From an uncultured Agathobacter sp. (GTDB lineage: Bacteria; Bacillota; Clostridia; Lachnospirales; Lachnospiraceae): a DNA stretch of 25,207 bases. The notes beneath the pieces were generated by a model that saw nothing but the letters and a program-made list of their open reading frames with translations, had not been told where the DNA came from and searched no databases. The stretch spans positions 1 through 25,207 of the forward strand of contig CAJUND010000040.1 in the NCBI GenBank assembly GCA_910587655.1. The letters run 5' to 3'. Positions 23,242 through 25,207 of the stretch are shown here, one piece after another (within the stretch, counting starts at the first letter, position 1; every line of letters starts with the position of its first letter). The position numbers and the translations under genes were made by a program.

Positions 23242-23508
23242 ATGGTACAAAACACATTTTCCCTCACAGACTTAAGGTTTGTACACCGGGTTGTCGTAGG
23301 AAACGACAACCCGGAAGTACAGCCGAACGAGGAAAAATACCAGGAACAGATGGCATACCTGAACCGCTGTTTAAACGATTATCCAAAGGGAAAGATTATC
23401 GGCCAGGAAAAAAATTTTTACCTGCTGAACATCGGGGAGCACCAGGTAGTCATGCAGTATATCGTTTACCATGTGGGATTTGAGCGTAAGCCTGCGTGGA
23501 TAAAATAA
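23242..23508 (+). CDS. Unrecognised 88-aa protein
   Basis: An 88-aa protein with ribosome site GGGGGAC 7 bases upstream. It is a mixed alpha/beta sequence: RFVHRVVVGNDN, a helix EKYQEQMAYLNRCLNDY, then two strands (KGKIIGQEKNFYLLNIGE, HQVVMQYIVYHVGF). No Cys-rich, metal or membrane motif is present. It lies in the operon 48 bases after the DUF2589 gene and 17 bases before the wall-binding domain gene. It could be a structural adaptor or an immunity protein, but no function can be assigned from sequence. Confidence 0.65.
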   Translation: MVQNTFSLTDLRFVHRVVVGNDNPEVQPNEEKYQEQMAYLNRCLNDYPKGKIIGQEKNFYLLNIGEHQVVMQYIVYHVGFERKPAWIK

Positions 23509-23525
23509 GAAGGAGGCAAAAGCAT

Positions 23526-23759
23526 ATGGGAGATGAAATAAAAGCAGGGGATGTCGTATCCCTTCTTCCTACCGCAACCTATTATGATGGAAGAATTATT
23601 CCGGCATGGGTGAAAAAGTACAAATGGTTCGTAAAGAAAGTGGACGGGGACCGGATTGTCATTGACCAGAATACGGAAGGGGAGAAATGCGCAATCAACA
23701 GTCCGGTGCACCGCAAAAATTTAGAGAAAGTACCGAGGGATAAAATATGGGAAAAATAA
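23526..23759 (+). CDS. Free-standing SH3-like wall-binding domain
   Basis: A 77-aa protein, nearly all one SH3-like domain: IKAGDVVSLLPTATYYDGRI, then PAWVKKYKWFVKKVDGDRIV and AINSPVHRKNLEKV. This pattern (GD-V, YYDG, P-WV, W-V, INSP) is the one usually fused to the C-terminus of Clostridial phage-type amidases and endolysins. Here it is a separate polypeptide encoded directly upstream of the amidase, with a 13-base overlap and a strong AAGGAGG site. It has no signal peptide. It probably works together with the amidase as a wall-binding partner (inference). Confidence 0.75.
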   Translation: MGDEIKAGDVVSLLPTATYYDGRIIPAWVKKYKWFVKKVDGDRIVIDQNTEGEKCAINSPVHRKNLEKVPRDKIWEK

Positions 23760-24304
23760 TTGGAACCGGTATGGTGAAAGATACCATAAACAAGATAAAA
23801 GTCAACAGCAGCATTCCCTGCAATGCGGGCAATTACCAGAAAAGTGACAGCAGAAAAATTTCATATATTGTCATGCATTACACGGCAAATGAAAAAGACA
23901 GCGCACAGGGAAATGCAAAATATTTCAGCTCCGGCGGCAGAAAAGCATCCGCACATTTTTTTGTGGATGAATCAAATATCTACCAGACTGTGGGGTTAAA
24001 GAATATCGCCTGGCACTGCGGTGCAAAAAATTATTTTCATCCTTACTGCCGCAACAGCAATTCTGCGGGAATTGAGATGTGTACCTCCGGAAATCATTAT
24101 GTGTCAAAGACAACAAGGGAAAACGCCGCGCATCTCTGCGCATACCTTTGTAAGATGACCGGTATATCTGCGGCGGATGTGGATTCCTGTGTTTTGCGTC
24201 ATTTCGATGTTACGCATAAAAACTGCCCGGCGCAGATGGTGGAGCATCCGAGTGAATGGATGGAGTTTAAGAAGCGTGTAAAACAGCTTCTGGCAGAAAA
24301 ATAA
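23747..24304 (+). CDS. N-acetylmuramoyl-L-alanine amidase (Amidase_2)
   Basis: A 185-aa zinc amidase of the T7-lysozyme/PGRP type. Zinc ligands are H44 (IVMHYTAN), H152 (LRHFDVT) and C160 (NCPAQM); K158 is the catalytic Lys, and H90 sits in the AWHCG segment. The enzyme cuts the MurNAc-L-Ala bond of peptidoglycan. It has no signal peptide, no membrane helix and no C-terminal binding domain; the binding domain is encoded separately just upstream. To reach the wall it needs lysis, a holin-like pore or another route. Phage endolysins share this property, but no terminase, tail or holin gene lies next to it. Confidence 0.88.
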   Translation: MGKIIGTGMVKDTINKIKVNSSIPCNAGNYQKSDSRKISYIVMHYTANEKDSAQGNAKYFSSGGRKASAHFFVDESNIYQTVGLKNIAWHCGAKNYFHPYCRNSNSAGIEMCTSGNHYVSKTTRENAAHLCAYLCKMTGISAADVDSCVLRHFDVTHKNCPAQMVEHPSEWMEFKKRVKQLLAEK

Positions 24305-24321
24305 AAAAGGAGGTTGAACAG

Positions 24322-24558
24322 ATGGTAGACAGAGATGATTTTGAACGGTTTTTAGACAATAATTACGACTGCTGGAGAGAACGGCGGGGCGGAGATATTT
24401 ATATCTACCGCAGAAATGGAGGAAGAGTAGTGCATGGTACATTTGGCGGACACCAGCGCCGGGAAGTACCGCCCGGAATGGTACGCAGAGTTTTGCTGGA
24501 TTTGGAATTTACCCAGAACCAGATTGATACAATATGTGATGAATTTGGAATCCGGTAA
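24322..24558 (+). CDS. Small protein, possible HicA-fold
   Basis: A 78-aa protein with ribosome site AAAGGAGG. The layout, helix (DDFERFLDNNY), a two-strand turn (GDIYIYRRNGGRVVHG), then REVPPGMVRRVLLDLEFTQNQI, resembles HicA/YcfA mRNA-interferase-like proteins, whose last helix also follows a P-G-T motif. The catalytic His of HicA (in the G-S-H turn) is not present (GGDIYIY), so it would be inactive or RNA-binding only. No HicB partner follows. The HicA resemblance is weak; it is otherwise an unknown small basic protein at the end of the operon. Confidence 0.5.
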   Translation: MVDRDDFERFLDNNYDCWRERRGGDIYIYRRNGGRVVHGTFGGHQRREVPPGMVRRVLLDLEFTQNQIDTICDEFGIR

Positions 24559-24605
24559 AAATGTAATCTGTTTTGCTTAGGGCATAAGTATTTTAAAGGA
24601 AAGAT

Positions 24606-24646
24606 AAAAATCCATCCGGCAGTTTTGATGTGTCAGGTGGATTTTT
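24606..24646 (+). terminator. Terminator of the HNH-DUF2589 operon
   Basis: AAAAATCCA (24606-24614) pairs with TGGATTTTT (24638-24646) over 9 bp, and the stem can extend inward with a one-base bulge. It lies 48 bases after the last stop codon. Confidence 0.65.
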
Positions 24647-24836
24647 ATTTTGTGCGGAAAAATAAAAATATTGATTTTTCCGGAAACAGATATTTGATTT
24701 TGTGGTTTTTCCTGGCATTAACAAAACCTGCCAAGGTGTCGTCATGGCAGGCTGTCCCACATTTGTTTACCCATAATGTATTGCAATCTTTGCCATTAAT
24801 AGTTTCTACAACCAAAACGAACAGGCTTTTGTTCAT
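24645..24836 (-). CDS. Possible small protein on the minus strand
   Basis: A 63-residue frame, starting MNKSLFVLVVETINGKDCNT and continuing to FVNARKNHKIKYLFPEK. The composition is protein-like and non-repetitive, and the opposite strand has no better reading. However, the ribosome site is weak, the frame converges on the operon terminator and I do not recognise a family. If real, it would be a cytoplasmic protein with three Cys and is expressed from within the non-coding region to the right. Confidence 0.3.
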   Translation of the reverse strand: MNKSLFVLVVETINGKDCNTLWVNKCGTACHDDTLAGFVNARKNHKIKYLFPEKSIFLFFRTK

Positions 24837-25131
24837 ATTGGCTGCTAAATAGATAATTCATATCTCACTGCATTATTGCAAGGGAAATGGACTTTTCAGT
24901 CACATCGCCTCGCTGCAATAGCAATGACATTTCACGTCTTTTTATAGGCTGGACGTAAACCCTCCCATACTGGGGTGTAAGCCTTGTGCGAGCAAAGATA
25001 CAACGAACGACACTCGTTGCTTCTATTATACACAGCTTCACTTTGGCAGTGTGGTTCTGCCGAATTTTGCCTTATGCATCAGCTACAGTTAGTGTTATGG
25101 GAACAAGGCAGAGTCAAAAGTTTTTTTAATA
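24837..25131. other. Gene-free region with hairpins, possible mobile-element edge
   Basis: No convincing ORF. It contains the hairpin TTTGGCAG (25042-25049) / CTGCCGAA (25057-25064), and AACGA/TCGTT around 25001-25020. It differs in style from the operon leaders elsewhere, with runs such as CCCTCCCATACTGGGG. It may be the non-coding edge (origin or leader) of an integrated element continuing past the window. No integrase, relaxase or direct repeat supports that here. Confidence 0.25.
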
Positions 25132-25184
25132 TTTTCAATTAAATCAACTCCCAGTATAATAATGGTATAGTCAATCAAGACTAT
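25132..25184 (+). promoter_or_regulatory. Promoter with operator-like dyad leading out of the window
   Basis: -35 TTTTCA (25132-25137), a 17-base spacer and -10 TATAAT (25155-25160). Six bases downstream is the dyad ATAGTC (25167-25172) / GACTAT (25179-25184), covering the expected start of transcription, a usual place for a repressor. The gene it drives lies beyond the window. Confidence 0.5.
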
Positions 25185-25207
25185 TGGGTTAATAAGTTTC
25201 TATATCA

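Noticed and set aside
21550..24558. The operon as part of an ordinary prophage
   Set aside because: An amidase with SH3 domain and an HNH protein recall phage genes, but no terminase, portal, tail, holin or integrase is in the window. It stays possible if such genes lie to the right.
1..25207. CRISPR arrays, insertion sequences, rRNA
   Set aside because: No regularly spaced repeats, transposase frames or rRNA-like segments were seen by eye on either strand.

Overview
The window looks like chromosome of a gut-type Firmicute, most likely Lachnospiraceae (Clostridia). This is inferred from the moderate GC content, strong AGGAGG ribosome sites, many short one-regulator modules, a VanG-type D-Ala-D-Ser ligase, a CarD-family regulator and a Fic remnant of the Firmicutes type. 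No database search was possible, so family calls rest on motifs read by eye.

Left part (1-4801): genes on the + strand that look largely independent. They are a YcaQ/AlkZ-like winged-helix DNA glycosylase (98-1267), an AraC-type regulator (1378-2220), an XRE regulator with a helical repeat tail (2396-3424), an Asp/Glu racemase-family protein (3555-4247) with a possible translationally coupled 28-codon leader ORF, and a Cys-rich DUF3795 protein (4453-4755) preceded by about 200 nt of foldable sequence. A bidirectional terminator separates these from a CarD-family regulator on the - strand (4823-5326).

Cell-wall part (5533-9746): a two-gene van-type set, a D-Ala-D-Ser ligase and an overlapping VanT-type membrane serine racemase. 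There is no VanXY, VanY, VanR or VanS in the window. Two direct repeats 11 bp apart upstream resemble a response-regulator (VanR-type) box. A small secreted acidic two-repeat protein with its own strong promoter and terminator follows.

Transport and signalling part (9775-18583): an XRE regulator with four membrane helices is coupled to a BceAB-type transporter (permease, then ATPase). Next come a membrane-anchored EAL phosphodiesterase with its own promoter and terminator, then an ECF sigma factor, a membrane anti-sigma-like protein and an ABC-2 exporter pair in one operon.

Right part (18584-25207): a Fic-domain pseudogene has lost its catalytic loop and runs in frame into an alpha/beta hydrolase gene. 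A membrane-anchored phosphodiester glycosidase (NAGPA family) follows. After a terminator, a regulatory region with two copies of one palindrome leads into a compact seven-gene operon (21550-24558): HNH nuclease, two divergent DUF2589 paralogues, an orphan 88-aa protein, a free SH3-like wall-binding domain, a leaderless zinc amidase and a possible HicA-fold small protein. This operon is the best candidate for an undescribed system. Its content (nuclease, wall hydrolase, no visible secretion signals, its own control region) suggests a conflict, lysis or release function, but that is inference. The last 550 bases are mostly non-coding with several hairpins, and a promoter with an operator-like dyad leads out of the window.
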